Source: Opitutaceae bacterium (GTDB lineage: Bacteria; Verrucomicrobiota; Verrucomicrobiia; Opitutales; Opitutaceae). Taken from it: a stretch of 5,313 nt of DNA. The position numbers were made by a program, and so were the translations under genes. Under the pieces are notes generated by a model that ran no database searches, was not told the origin of the DNA, and saw nothing but the letters and a program-made list of their open reading frames with translations. This document shows positions 1 through 5,313 of this stretch, one piece after another (within the stretch, counting starts at the first letter, position 1; every line of letters begins with the position of its first letter). The stretch spans positions 1 through 5,313 of the forward strand of contig JANXSC010000001.1 of assembly GCA_025352845.1 (NCBI GenBank), in the 5' to 3' direction.

Positions 1-142
1 CGACCGCCCTGCCCTCTGGGTCGAGCGCGAGCTGCCCGGTGACGAAGAGCATGGTCGCGGAGCCGAGGTCGACTTTGACCGCCGGGGAATAGGCACCCCG
101 GGGAGCGGACTGGCCGGCCGCGAAGATGAGTTCCTTTTTCAT
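1..142 (-). CDS. RidA/YjgF/UK114-family protein, N-terminal part (runs off the left edge)
   Basis: Only the first 47 codons are in the window. The protein begins MKKELIFAAG, followed by APRGAYSPAV (residues 13-22) and LFVTGQLALDPEG (residues 32-44). These match the two N-terminal hallmarks of the Rid superfamily: the Y-S-x-A-V strand and the (F/V)-(S/T)-G-Q-x-x-x-D-P turn. Members with full function deaminate reactive imines and enamines, usually as cytosolic trimers. The arginine near residue 105 that marks deaminase-active RidA lies outside the window, so activity cannot be judged. The ATG overlaps the stop of the upstream FAD oxidoreductase by four bases (ATGA, positions 139-142), which suggests translational coupling. 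The leader is C-rich (CTCCTCCCC) with no Shine-Dalgarno sequence. Family assignment is fairly sure; the subgroup is not determined. Confidence 0.85.
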   Translation of the reverse strand, partial: MKKELIFAAGQSAPRGAYSPAVKVDLGSATMLFVTGQLALDPEGRAV

Positions 143-1539
143 GGGGAGGAGACGGTAAAGGGATTGACGGGGTAAGTGCGCATTTTTCCCGGATTGAGCA
201 AGCCGCGCGGGTCCGCCTCGGCCTTGAGCTCGAGCTTCGAGGCCATGTTCTGCTGGCGTCCCGTATTTTCAATGTGAACGGTATGGGGGTTATTGAGCCC
301 GATGCCGATCTCAGTGCAGTAGGTGGTGATCGCGTTGAGCCGGGCTTCATCGCGGTAGCGCACCAGCGGGATGCCACAGACGATGATCGCTTCAGGCGAG
401 GCATCGGGCCCGACTGTGCGCTTCGGGTCGGAGGCCAGCCATTCGAGGTGCAGCAGGATCTCGCCCGGAAAGCGCCGTTCCAGAGCGGCAAACTGCTCGC
501 GAAAATTGGGCCCAAACCCGGATTGGAGATAGGTGATGCCGGGGTCGCTCTTGATCGCCCACAACGTCGTATGATTCCAGGTGTAATCGGAAAGCAGCGG
601 CGACTTTGGCGGATCCGTCAGGGGCTGCTGAAAGACGCAGGCCAGGCCGGCGGCTTGTGCCGAGGCGATGGCTGCGGATCCCTGGGCGCGGTCCACCAGT
701 AAAAACCCCACGTGCTCGCCGTCGCGAAAATATTTTTTCAGCGGCTTGAAATACGACGGAATCGGCCATTGAAACTGGGCGACCTGCCTTTTGCGCCAGA
801 CGCCGTCCCGGGCCACGGTGTCGTTCCAGGCCAAGAGCGCCTCCCAGTCGGGTGAGCTGAAGGCCAGCTGTTCATAAGCGATGGCGGGGGCGAGCCGCAT
901 CTCGATCTCCACCATGAAACCGGTGGTTCCGTAAGTGCGCAGACTTGGGATGGCCGCCCGCTCTTCGAACCGCAGCAGGCGCGGCTCCGCCTCGCAAGTC
1001 AGCAGCGTGACCGACTTCACGTTGTCCTCGGAGCTGATACCGCCCCAGCGAATGCCGCCGATGCCGCCCGAGCCGCCACAGAAGAACCCGCCCAAGGTCG
1101 CTTTCATCCAAGTGGAAGGCATGCAGCGCAGCTCCCAGCCGGCGGCGCGCGCGGCGACCTCAATGGTGCCGAGGCGGACGCCGGGCTCCGCCCGCACGAC
1201 TCCGCCGCCTACCGAGTGGAGGCGGGTGAGCCGGGTCAGATCCACCACCACGCCGCCATGGAGCGGCACACACTGGCCGTAATTGCCGGTGCCGCCGCCC
1301 CGCGCGGTCAGCGCCACGCCCGCGCGAAAGCTGGCGGCCACCAGGGCACGCAGCTCGTCGACGCTGCCCGGACGCGCAATGGCGTCGGCGCGGAGAGCCT
1401 CCAGCTGGGGCTTCAGCACCGGCGAATACCAGTTGTAATCCTGCGAAAGGGTCGCGAGCGATTCACCGCCCTCGATGAAATACTCGGGACCGAGGAGCGC
1501 GAGCAACTCGGCGCGAAGGGAGGCGGGTAAGGCGGGCAT
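139..1539 (-). CDS. FAD-binding oxidoreductase, PCMH-type (GlcD-like)
   Basis: This 466-residue protein has the layout and length of GlcD/vanillyl-alcohol-oxidase-type flavoproteins. The FAD-binding PCMH domain starts near residue 50. It carries ARPGSVDELRALV (55-67), then ARGGGTGNYGQC (79-90) for the pyrophosphate loop, VVVDLTRL (97-104), and a glycine-rich stretch ATLGGFFCGGSGGIGG (147-162). The C-terminal part ends with DPRGLLNPGKM (443-453), the usual closing FAD contact of the family. The loop at 79-90 lacks the histidine used for 8-alpha-histidyl flavin in covalent members, so FAD is probably bound non-covalently. There is no signal peptide or membrane segment, so it is probably cytosolic. 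Members oxidise alcohols, hydroxy acids, aldonolactones or amines; the substrate here is unknown. The start lies 12 nt after the desaturase stop and in the same frame, with no Shine-Dalgarno sequence. The stop overlaps the RidA-family start, which suggests the two products act together, possibly with imine formation followed by hydrolysis (inference). Confidence 0.9.
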   Translation of the reverse strand: MPALPASLRAELLALLGPEYFIEGGESLATLSQDYNWYSPVLKPQLEALRADAIARPGSVDELRALVAASFRAGVALTARGGGTGNYGQCVPLHGGVVVDLTRLTRLHSVGGGVVRAEPGVRLGTIEVAARAAGWELRCMPSTWMKATLGGFFCGGSGGIGGIRWGGISSEDNVKSVTLLTCEAEPRLLRFEERAAIPSLRTYGTTGFMVEIEMRLAPAIAYEQLAFSSPDWEALLAWNDTVARDGVWRKRQVAQFQWPIPSYFKPLKKYFRDGEHVGFLLVDRAQGSAAIASAQAAGLACVFQQPLTDPPKSPLLSDYTWNHTTLWAIKSDPGITYLQSGFGPNFREQFAALERRFPGEILLHLEWLASDPKRTVGPDASPEAIIVCGIPLVRYRDEARLNAITTYCTEIGIGLNNPHTVHIENTGRQQNMASKLELKAEADPRGLLNPGKMRTYPVNPFTVSSP

Positions 1540-1551
1540 AAGGGGGTGATT

Positions 1552-2601
1552 TCAGTTGAGACTGCCGGCGGCCTCGCGTTCCAATGCCGTGTCCCCCACC
1601 CGGTCGCCCGCGTCGCCGGGCAGCACGGGGACGAAGGCGTAGAGCGGCTCGGATTTTTGGCGGCGGAGAATGACGGCGATTTCGCGCCAGGTGGCGACGA
1701 GGCCGTGCGGCGCGGCGGGTAGATCGGCGGCGATCACCGCGCGGAGTTTCGGGAGATGGTAGAACGGCACCGCCGGGAACATGTGGTGCTCGACGTGGTA
1801 GTTCATATTCCAATAAAGGAAGCTGACGAGCGGACCGCAGGTGTAGGTGCGGCAGCAGAGGCGGAAATCGGGGACGTTGGGCGAGAGACCGAGATGCTGC
1901 GGCAGGCCGCAGAGCAGCGCGAACCACGGGCAGTAAAAGGTGCCGAAGTTGAAGATCAGGATCAGGAACGGATGGCCAAGCGCGACGAACATTGCCGCGA
2001 GCGCAAACTGGCCAAGGAGCACGGTGCACGCCCAGCGGCGGTGCTCGCGGCGCAGCGCGAGATTGTCGGCCGGCATCACGCGTTCGAGCCACGCGCCGTT
2101 GAGCTCGCCATCGGCGATGCGGCCGCCGGCGGCGTGGCCAAGCGCGGTGATGCGGCGCCACGCGAATTTCGGATTGATTGTGAGGATCGCGACATAGAAC
2201 CGCACGAACTCCCAGTCGAGGTGGCGCGGCAGCACGACCTCGCCGTCGTGATCGTGATGCACGGTGACCTGGTGATGTTTAACGTGGCTCGGGCGGAACG
2301 CGATATAGTCGGTCCAACTGAGGAAGGAGAACACTTTCAGGAAAAACTCGTTGAGTGCCTTCGAACGGAACGGCGTCTTGTGGCAGAGTTCGTGGACGGG
2401 GCCGACCGAGCCGAGGAAGTTGGAGAGCGTGCCGTGGACAAACAGCGCGGCGAGCAGCAGCGGGACGGACGTGGGCCAGTTGGTGGCGTTGGCGTGGCGA
2501 AACGCGGCGTAGGCGAGCGCGCCGGTGCCGAGGAAGAGCGTGAGCTGCGGGAGGACCTGAAGAAAACCGCGCGAGTTGCTCGTCCGCATGAGCTGGCTCA
2601 T
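1552..2601 (-). CDS. Membrane fatty-acid-desaturase-superfamily di-iron protein
   Basis: Numbered from the ATG at 2601 (349 residues), the three histidine boxes of membrane di-iron desaturases and hydroxylases are present: HELCH (70-74), HVKHH (106-110) and HVEHH (269-273). A further conserved-looking His sits in LPQHLG (233-238). Hydrophobic segments lie near residues 17-37, 45-67, 193-210 and 211-232, giving an integral inner-membrane protein with the boxes on the cytoplasmic side. Box 2 runs into HHDHD (115-119), so six histidines fall within 13 residues. Family members use O2 and two electrons to desaturate or hydroxylate lipids or other hydrophobic substrates; no ferredoxin or reductase is encoded nearby. 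The start is uncertain. A GTG at 2655 would add 18 residues, but those codons are only about 44% GC with weak third-position bias, unlike the rest of the gene, so ATG 2601 is preferred. ATG 2589 is also possible. None has a Shine-Dalgarno sequence. The family is clear; the substrate is unknown and need not be a fatty acid. Confidence 0.9.
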   Translation of the reverse strand: MSQLMRTSNSRGFLQVLPQLTLFLGTGALAYAAFRHANATNWPTSVPLLLAALFVHGTLSNFLGSVGPVHELCHKTPFRSKALNEFFLKVFSFLSWTDYIAFRPSHVKHHQVTVHHDHDGEVVLPRHLDWEFVRFYVAILTINPKFAWRRITALGHAAGGRIADGELNGAWLERVMPADNLALRREHRRWACTVLLGQFALAAMFVALGHPFLILIFNFGTFYCPWFALLCGLPQHLGLSPNVPDFRLCCRTYTCGPLVSFLYWNMNYHVEHHMFPAVPFYHLPKLRAVIAADLPAAPHGLVATWREIAVILRRQKSEPLYAFVPVLPGDAGDRVGDTALEREAAGSLN

Positions 2602-2602
2602 G
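2587..2602. repeat. Perfect 7-bp inverted repeat over candidate desaturase start codons
   Basis: The sequence CATGAGC-TG-GCTCATG is a perfect dyad with 7-bp arms and a 2-nt centre. On the minus strand it contains both ATG candidates for the desaturase (2599-2601 and 2587-2589), spaced 12 nt. It could be an operator-like dyad or an RNA hairpin affecting initiation (with two unpaired centre bases the loop would have to open slightly), or chance. The structure is certain; any function is not shown. Confidence 0.4.
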
Positions 2603-2679
2603 ATTGCACGATCGATGCGACAACGATACCAATTGATTTTGATCTGGTCGTTCACGGCGGAAGGTGGAGCAGGGAAATC
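2602..2679 (-). other. Lower-GC spacer between SDR stop and preferred desaturase start
   Basis: These 78 bases follow the SDR TAG. The last 54 of them (2602-2655, in transcription direction) are only about 44% GC, in contrast to the flanking genes, and hold the palindromes CAATTG and CGATCG. The segment is open in the desaturase frame from a GTG at 2655, so it is either an 18-residue N-terminal extension or an untranslated spacer. No -35/-10 pair with acceptable spacing and no terminator hairpin with a T run were found. Confidence 0.35.
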
Positions 2680-3456
2680 CTATCTTTTCACCATGAACCC
2701 GCCGTCCACAAACAGGACGGTGCCGGTGACAAAGGAGGCGCGGCCGGAGGCGAGGAAGAGCGCGGCTTGGGCGACTTCCTGCGGCCGGGCCATGCGACCC
2801 AGGCAGTGGAGGGAATTCGCGCGCGCGACCATGGCGGCGGGATCGGCGTTGCGCGCCAGGGACTGGTGCGTGAAGCCGGCGTCGACGTAGCCGGGGGCAA
2901 CCGCATTGACCCGGATGCCGGCCGGCGCGAGCTCCTGCGAGATCGCGTGCGTGAAGCTGGAGACCGCGCCTTTCGAGACGGTATAGGCCCAGCCGTTGTC
3001 GGTGCCGATGTAGGCGCTGACGCTGGAAAGGTTGACGATGGCGGCGCCGCCCGCGAGGCCGGTCGCGCGGAGGTGCGGGACGGCGTGCTTGGTCGCGAGC
3101 CACACGCCCTTGACGTTGACGGCCATGAGGGCGTCGTAATCAGCCTCGGCCATCTCGGTGACCTTCCCGGTGCGCAGCAGGCCCACGGAATTCACCAGCC
3201 GCGAGAGGCGACCGTGGGCGCGCAACACGGCCGCGACCGCGTCGGCGACGGTAGCGGAGTCGGTGATATCGGCGGCGTGGGTGCTCACGGTCGCGCCAGC
3301 AGCGGTTAGCTCGGCGGCGAGCGTGGCGAGCGCGGGCGCGCTGCGGTCGAGCAGCGCGACGGCGGCACCCTCGGCGGCGAAGAGCCGAGCAATGTGGGCG
3401 CCGATACCGCCCGTGGCACCGGTGATGAGGGCGACGTGGCCGGAGAGTTCGTTCAT
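2680..3456 (-). CDS. Classical short-chain dehydrogenase/reductase (SDR)
   Basis: The 258-residue length is typical of classical SDRs, as is the motif order. There is a Rossmann glycine motif TGATGGIG (12-19) and an acidic D37 at the end of beta-2, which favours NAD(H) over NADP(H). Next come D63 near the adenine, N114 in NVKG, the catalytic S145, and Y158 and K162 in the YxxxK motif; together these give a complete Asn-Ser-Tyr-Lys tetrad. IRVNAVAPGY (181-190) and the C-terminal VTGTVLFVDGGF (243-254) are also standard. The usual NNAG segment reads NSVG (89-92). The enzyme should be a soluble oligomer that oxidises an alcohol or reduces a ketone; its substrate cannot be read from motifs. Annotations such as 3-oxoacyl-ACP reductase would be generic. 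The ATG overlaps the GH13 stop by four bases (ATGA, 3453-3456), indicating coupled translation. The leader has no Shine-Dalgarno sequence. The stop is TAG, and the desaturase frame that follows is the same frame. Confidence 0.93.
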   Translation of the reverse strand: MNELSGHVALITGATGGIGAHIARLFAAEGAAVALLDRSAPALATLAAELTAAGATVSTHAADITDSATVADAVAAVLRAHGRLSRLVNSVGLLRTGKVTEMAEADYDALMAVNVKGVWLATKHAVPHLRATGLAGGAAIVNLSSVSAYIGTDNGWAYTVSKGAVSSFTHAISQELAPAGIRVNAVAPGYVDAGFTHQSLARNADPAAMVARANSLHCLGRMARPQEVAQAALFLASGRASFVTGTVLFVDGGFMVKR

Positions 3457-5135
3457 GGGGTTGGCGCGGGCGCGAGGCGGAAGAGGCCGTAGCTCAGGGG
3501 ACCCATCTCGAGGCAGAGGCGGGAGCCGGCGCGGCGGATTTTCGCACCCGCGATGAGGAGCGGGTGGGCTTCGCCCCGGGCAGGTGCGTCGAGCAGAACG
3601 GACACGCGGCGGCCGGAGGGATTTAACGCAACGAGGATCGTGTCACCGTCGAGCGTGCGGAGATAGGCAAAGGGATACTTTTTCTTGCGCGCGTAAACCG
3701 GGACCAAGTCGCCGTTGGCCTGGAGGGCAGGCGTGCGGGCACGGAGGGCTGCAAGGGTTCGCAGGCAATTGAGCAACGAAGCGGGGTCCCGCTCCTGCCC
3801 GACGACGGTGGCGGCCCGTTTTTTTGAAGTGACCGGAAGGTATAATTTATCGCGGGGGGCAGTGGAGAAGCCGGCGTTGGCGGTGGTGTTCCACTGCATG
3901 GGCGTGCGCGAGCCGGTGCGGGTGTAGCCCCCCTCCTTCGAGACAAGGCCGCGCACGTAGTCCATGCCGATCTCGTCGCCGTTGTAGAGATAGGGAATAC
4001 CGGGGAGCGTGTAGAAAAACGCGAAGGCAACCTTGAGCTCGGCCGCATTCCGGCCGTGGGCGAGACGGATAATATCGTGGTTGCCGGTGGGGACGGAGAT
4101 GTGCCCGAGACCACGCGTGGCGGCGCGCTGGGCGAGATAATAGTCGAGGAAGATGCGGATATCGCCCGCGCCACGGCGATCAAAGTAACTGGCGGTTTTC
4201 TGGCCGATGCTGAGCGAGCGGTTGCGCGCGGGCTCGGCGCGGAAAAGCGATGTGTAAGCAGGGTGCCCGAGATGGATCATGAAATCCATATGGAAGCCGG
4301 CGGTAATCGCCTTCTCGGGGTCGGACCACTCGGAGATGAGCACGCACTCGGGGTAGTCGCGGTCAAACATCCGCCGCATATCCTGCCAGAGGAGCATCGT
4401 CTCGCGGAAGTCGGTGTCGCCTTTCACGAGAGAAAATGCCATATCCACGCGGAAACCGTCGCAGCCAAGGTCAAGGAAGTGGCGGATGATCTTCTTCATT
4501 TCGCGGCGCACGGCCTGGGGCGCAGGATGCGAGACCGGGAGCTGCCAGGGTTTCGTCGGATCGGGATGCGCGAAACCGTAGTTCAGCGCGGGCTGGAAAT
4601 AAAAATAATTGGCGACGTAGCCGCCGTCACGCTCGCCGTAGCCGCGCACGAGCTGAAGCGGCGCGGTGGACATGGCCTGCAAGATCGTGCCGGAGGCGGG
4701 AGCGGGCTTCGGCGGCGCCGGGCGCTCCCAGACGCTGTTGGTCCAGATGAACCAGTCGGAGTATTTGTTGCGCTCCGCCTTGGCGGAGGCCTGGAACCAC
4801 GGGTGCGCGGTGGAGGTGTGCCCGGCGACGAGGTCGAGGCACACCTTCATCCCGCGCCGGTGAGCCGCGGCGAAAAGCCGGACGAGATCCGCGTCGGTGC
4901 CATAGCGCGGATCGACGTGATAAAAATCAGCGACATCGTAGCCAGCGTCGCCCATCGGCGAGACAAAACACGGGTTGAGCCAGACGGCGTTGCAGCCGAG
5001 TGATTTTATGTAGTCGAGCTTGGCGATGACGCCGGGAAGATCGCCGATGCCGTCGGCATTGGTGTCGAGAAAGCTCTGCGGGTAAAGTTCGTAGAAAATC
5101 GCCCGGGAGAGCCAGGCAGGGGACGGACGTTTCAT
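3453..5135 (-). CDS. GH13 alpha-amylase-family enzyme, alpha-glucosidase/trehalose-synthase-like, intracellular
   Basis: The 560-residue protein has no signal peptide and is probably cytosolic. The catalytic (beta/alpha)8 barrel opens with FYELYPQSFLDTNADGIGDL (14-33) and carries all the catalytic regions: region I DLVAGH (101-106), region II GFRVD (227-231, nucleophile D231), region III LISEW (266-270, acid/base E269) and region IV GNHD (351-354). The fifth region reads QPALN (181-185), close to the QPDLN of oligo-1,6-glucosidase and trehalose-synthase relatives. PGIPYLYNGDEIG (378-390) and SRTPMQW (409-415) point the same way, towards exo-acting alpha-glucosidases or glucosyl-transferring enzymes rather than endo-amylases. 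A beta-sandwich domain C fills roughly 460-555. A Pro-rich insert lies at 139-147 in the domain B region. Region I has Gly where most GH13 enzymes have Asn, a calcium ligand in Taka-amylase. The gene starts 1 nt after the dehydrogenase stop, with no Shine-Dalgarno sequence, and overlaps the SDR start by four bases. Exact specificity is unknown. Confidence 0.93.
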   Translation of the reverse strand: MKRPSPAWLSRAIFYELYPQSFLDTNADGIGDLPGVIAKLDYIKSLGCNAVWLNPCFVSPMGDAGYDVADFYHVDPRYGTDADLVRLFAAAHRRGMKVCLDLVAGHTSTAHPWFQASAKAERNKYSDWFIWTNSVWERPAPPKPAPASGTILQAMSTAPLQLVRGYGERDGGYVANYFYFQPALNYGFAHPDPTKPWQLPVSHPAPQAVRREMKKIIRHFLDLGCDGFRVDMAFSLVKGDTDFRETMLLWQDMRRMFDRDYPECVLISEWSDPEKAITAGFHMDFMIHLGHPAYTSLFRAEPARNRSLSIGQKTASYFDRRGAGDIRIFLDYYLAQRAATRGLGHISVPTGNHDIIRLAHGRNAAELKVAFAFFYTLPGIPYLYNGDEIGMDYVRGLVSKEGGYTRTGSRTPMQWNTTANAGFSTAPRDKLYLPVTSKKRAATVVGQERDPASLLNCLRTLAALRARTPALQANGDLVPVYARKKKYPFAYLRTLDGDTILVALNPSGRRVSVLLDAPARGEAHPLLIAGAKIRRAGSRLCLEMGPLSYGLFRLAPAPTP

Positions 5136-5136
5136 A

Positions 5137-5313
5137 TCAATGAGGAGGACGAGTGAGCGCCTTGGCGGCGAGCTGGGCGCGGATGCAAAGTTCGGCGGCC
5201 TTGAAAGCGTGGGTCTGCGTCATGGCGTTTTCCGTGCGGTGCAGGCAATCGAGGATCAACTGGCCGAAATACGGATAACCCACCTTGCCCTTCAGCTCCA
5301 GGTGGTGTTCCCC
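5137..5313 (-). CDS. Gfo/Idh/MocA-family oxidoreductase, C-terminal end (starts beyond the right edge)
   Basis: The last 58 codons of a gene entering from the right. The visible stretch contains YPYFGQLILDCLHRTENAMT (residues 13-32 of the fragment), then H35 and an A-x-E-L-x-x-x-A-Q pattern around residues 40-47. This resembles the C-terminal helices of Gfo/Idh/MocA sugar dehydrogenases, which often end in an R-T-E-x-A-M-x-Q-x-H segment followed by an amphipathic helix. Those enzymes use NAD(P) to oxidise or reduce sugars, inositols and related compounds. The N-terminal Rossmann domain and catalytic Lys are outside the window, so specificity cannot be assessed. The TGA (5137-5139) is one base away from the GH13 start (TGATATG), so the two are almost certainly co-transcribed, linking the dehydrogenase to glucoside metabolism. 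The assignment rests on a short C-terminal segment and is therefore moderate. Confidence 0.7.
   Translation of the reverse strand, partial: GEHHLELKGKVGYPYFGQLILDCLHRTENAMTQTHAFKAAELCIRAQLAAKALTRPPH

Noticed and set aside
2671..2690. Possible terminator between the SDR and desaturase genes
   Set aside because: Only a 3-bp AGG/CCT pairing could be drawn, with no GC-rich stem followed by a T run, so a terminator is not supported.
1756..3309. Plus-strand open frame of 517 codons spanning the antisense of the desaturase and SDR genes
   Set aside because: It lies opposite two genes with full catalytic motifs, has no recognisable domain, and is the expected by-product of high GC at third codon positions on the coding strand.
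3819..3825. Run of seven T (seven A on the coding strand) in the GH13 gene, considered as a slippery or phase-variable site
   Set aside because: It encodes Lys-Lys in an otherwise uninterrupted gene. Shifting frame there would discard the rest of domain C, and no stimulatory structure or meaningful alternative frame is seen.
3841..3846. TATAAT on the plus strand inside the GH13 gene
   Set aside because: There is no -35 element at 16-18 bp (the nearest, TTGAAG, is 11 bp away), and it lies within coding sequence where minus-strand codons explain it.
4056..5003. Plus-strand open frame of 315 codons opposite the GH13 gene
   Set aside because: It is antisense to a protein with all GH13 catalytic regions; the composition is Arg/Gly/Val-rich and mirrors the real gene, with no domain of its own.
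5143..5278. Plus-strand AGGAGGA followed by GTG at 5153 and a 41-codon frame ending at TAA 5276-5278
   Set aside because: The motif is only 3 nt from the GTG, the frame is antisense to the Gfo/Idh/MocA C-terminus, and the peptide resembles nothing known. The AGGAGGA is the complement of the C-rich leader of the GH13 gene.

Overview
The window is a single, tightly packed stretch of six genes, all read from the minus strand (transcription runs from position 5313 towards position 1). In transcription order they are: the last 58 codons of a Gfo/Idh/MocA-family dehydrogenase (5137-5313); an intracellular GH13 alpha-glucosidase-like enzyme (3453-5135); a short-chain dehydrogenase/reductase (2680-3456); a membrane fatty-acid-desaturase-superfamily di-iron protein (1552 to about 2601); a PCMH-type FAD-binding oxidoreductase (139-1539); and the first 47 codons of a RidA/YjgF-family protein (1-142). 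Junctions are 1 nt, a 4-nt ATGA overlap, 24 or 78 nt depending on the desaturase start, 12 nt, and another 4-nt ATGA overlap. This points to one operon whose two ends lie outside the window. No RNA gene, mobile element, CRISPR array or convincing terminator is seen, and no stretch over 300 bases lacks a gene.

The DNA is GC-rich (about two thirds by eye), with strong G/C preference at third codon positions on the minus strand; this also creates long antisense shadow frames. None of the five visible start codons is preceded by a Shine-Dalgarno sequence; their leaders are C-rich instead. The mix of Gfo/Idh/MocA, GH13, SDR and desaturase genes at high GC would fit a Gram-negative such as an Opitutus-like verrucomicrobium, but that is a low-confidence guess and a proteobacterium is not excluded.

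Functionally, the set joins one carbohydrate-cleaving enzyme to four different redox chemistries (Gfo/Idh NAD(P) dehydrogenase, SDR, di-iron oxygenase/desaturase, flavin oxidoreductase) and a probable imine/enamine hydrolase. No transporter, regulator or electron-transfer partner is visible. A reasonable inference is a catabolic or modifying pathway for a glycosylated or otherwise oxidisable small molecule, with RidA removing a reactive imine made by the flavoenzyme. The substrate cannot be read from the sequence. The most notable details are the unusual enzyme combination, the absence of ribosome binding sites, a perfect 7-bp inverted repeat over the candidate desaturase start codons, and an Asn-to-Gly change in the first conserved GH13 region.
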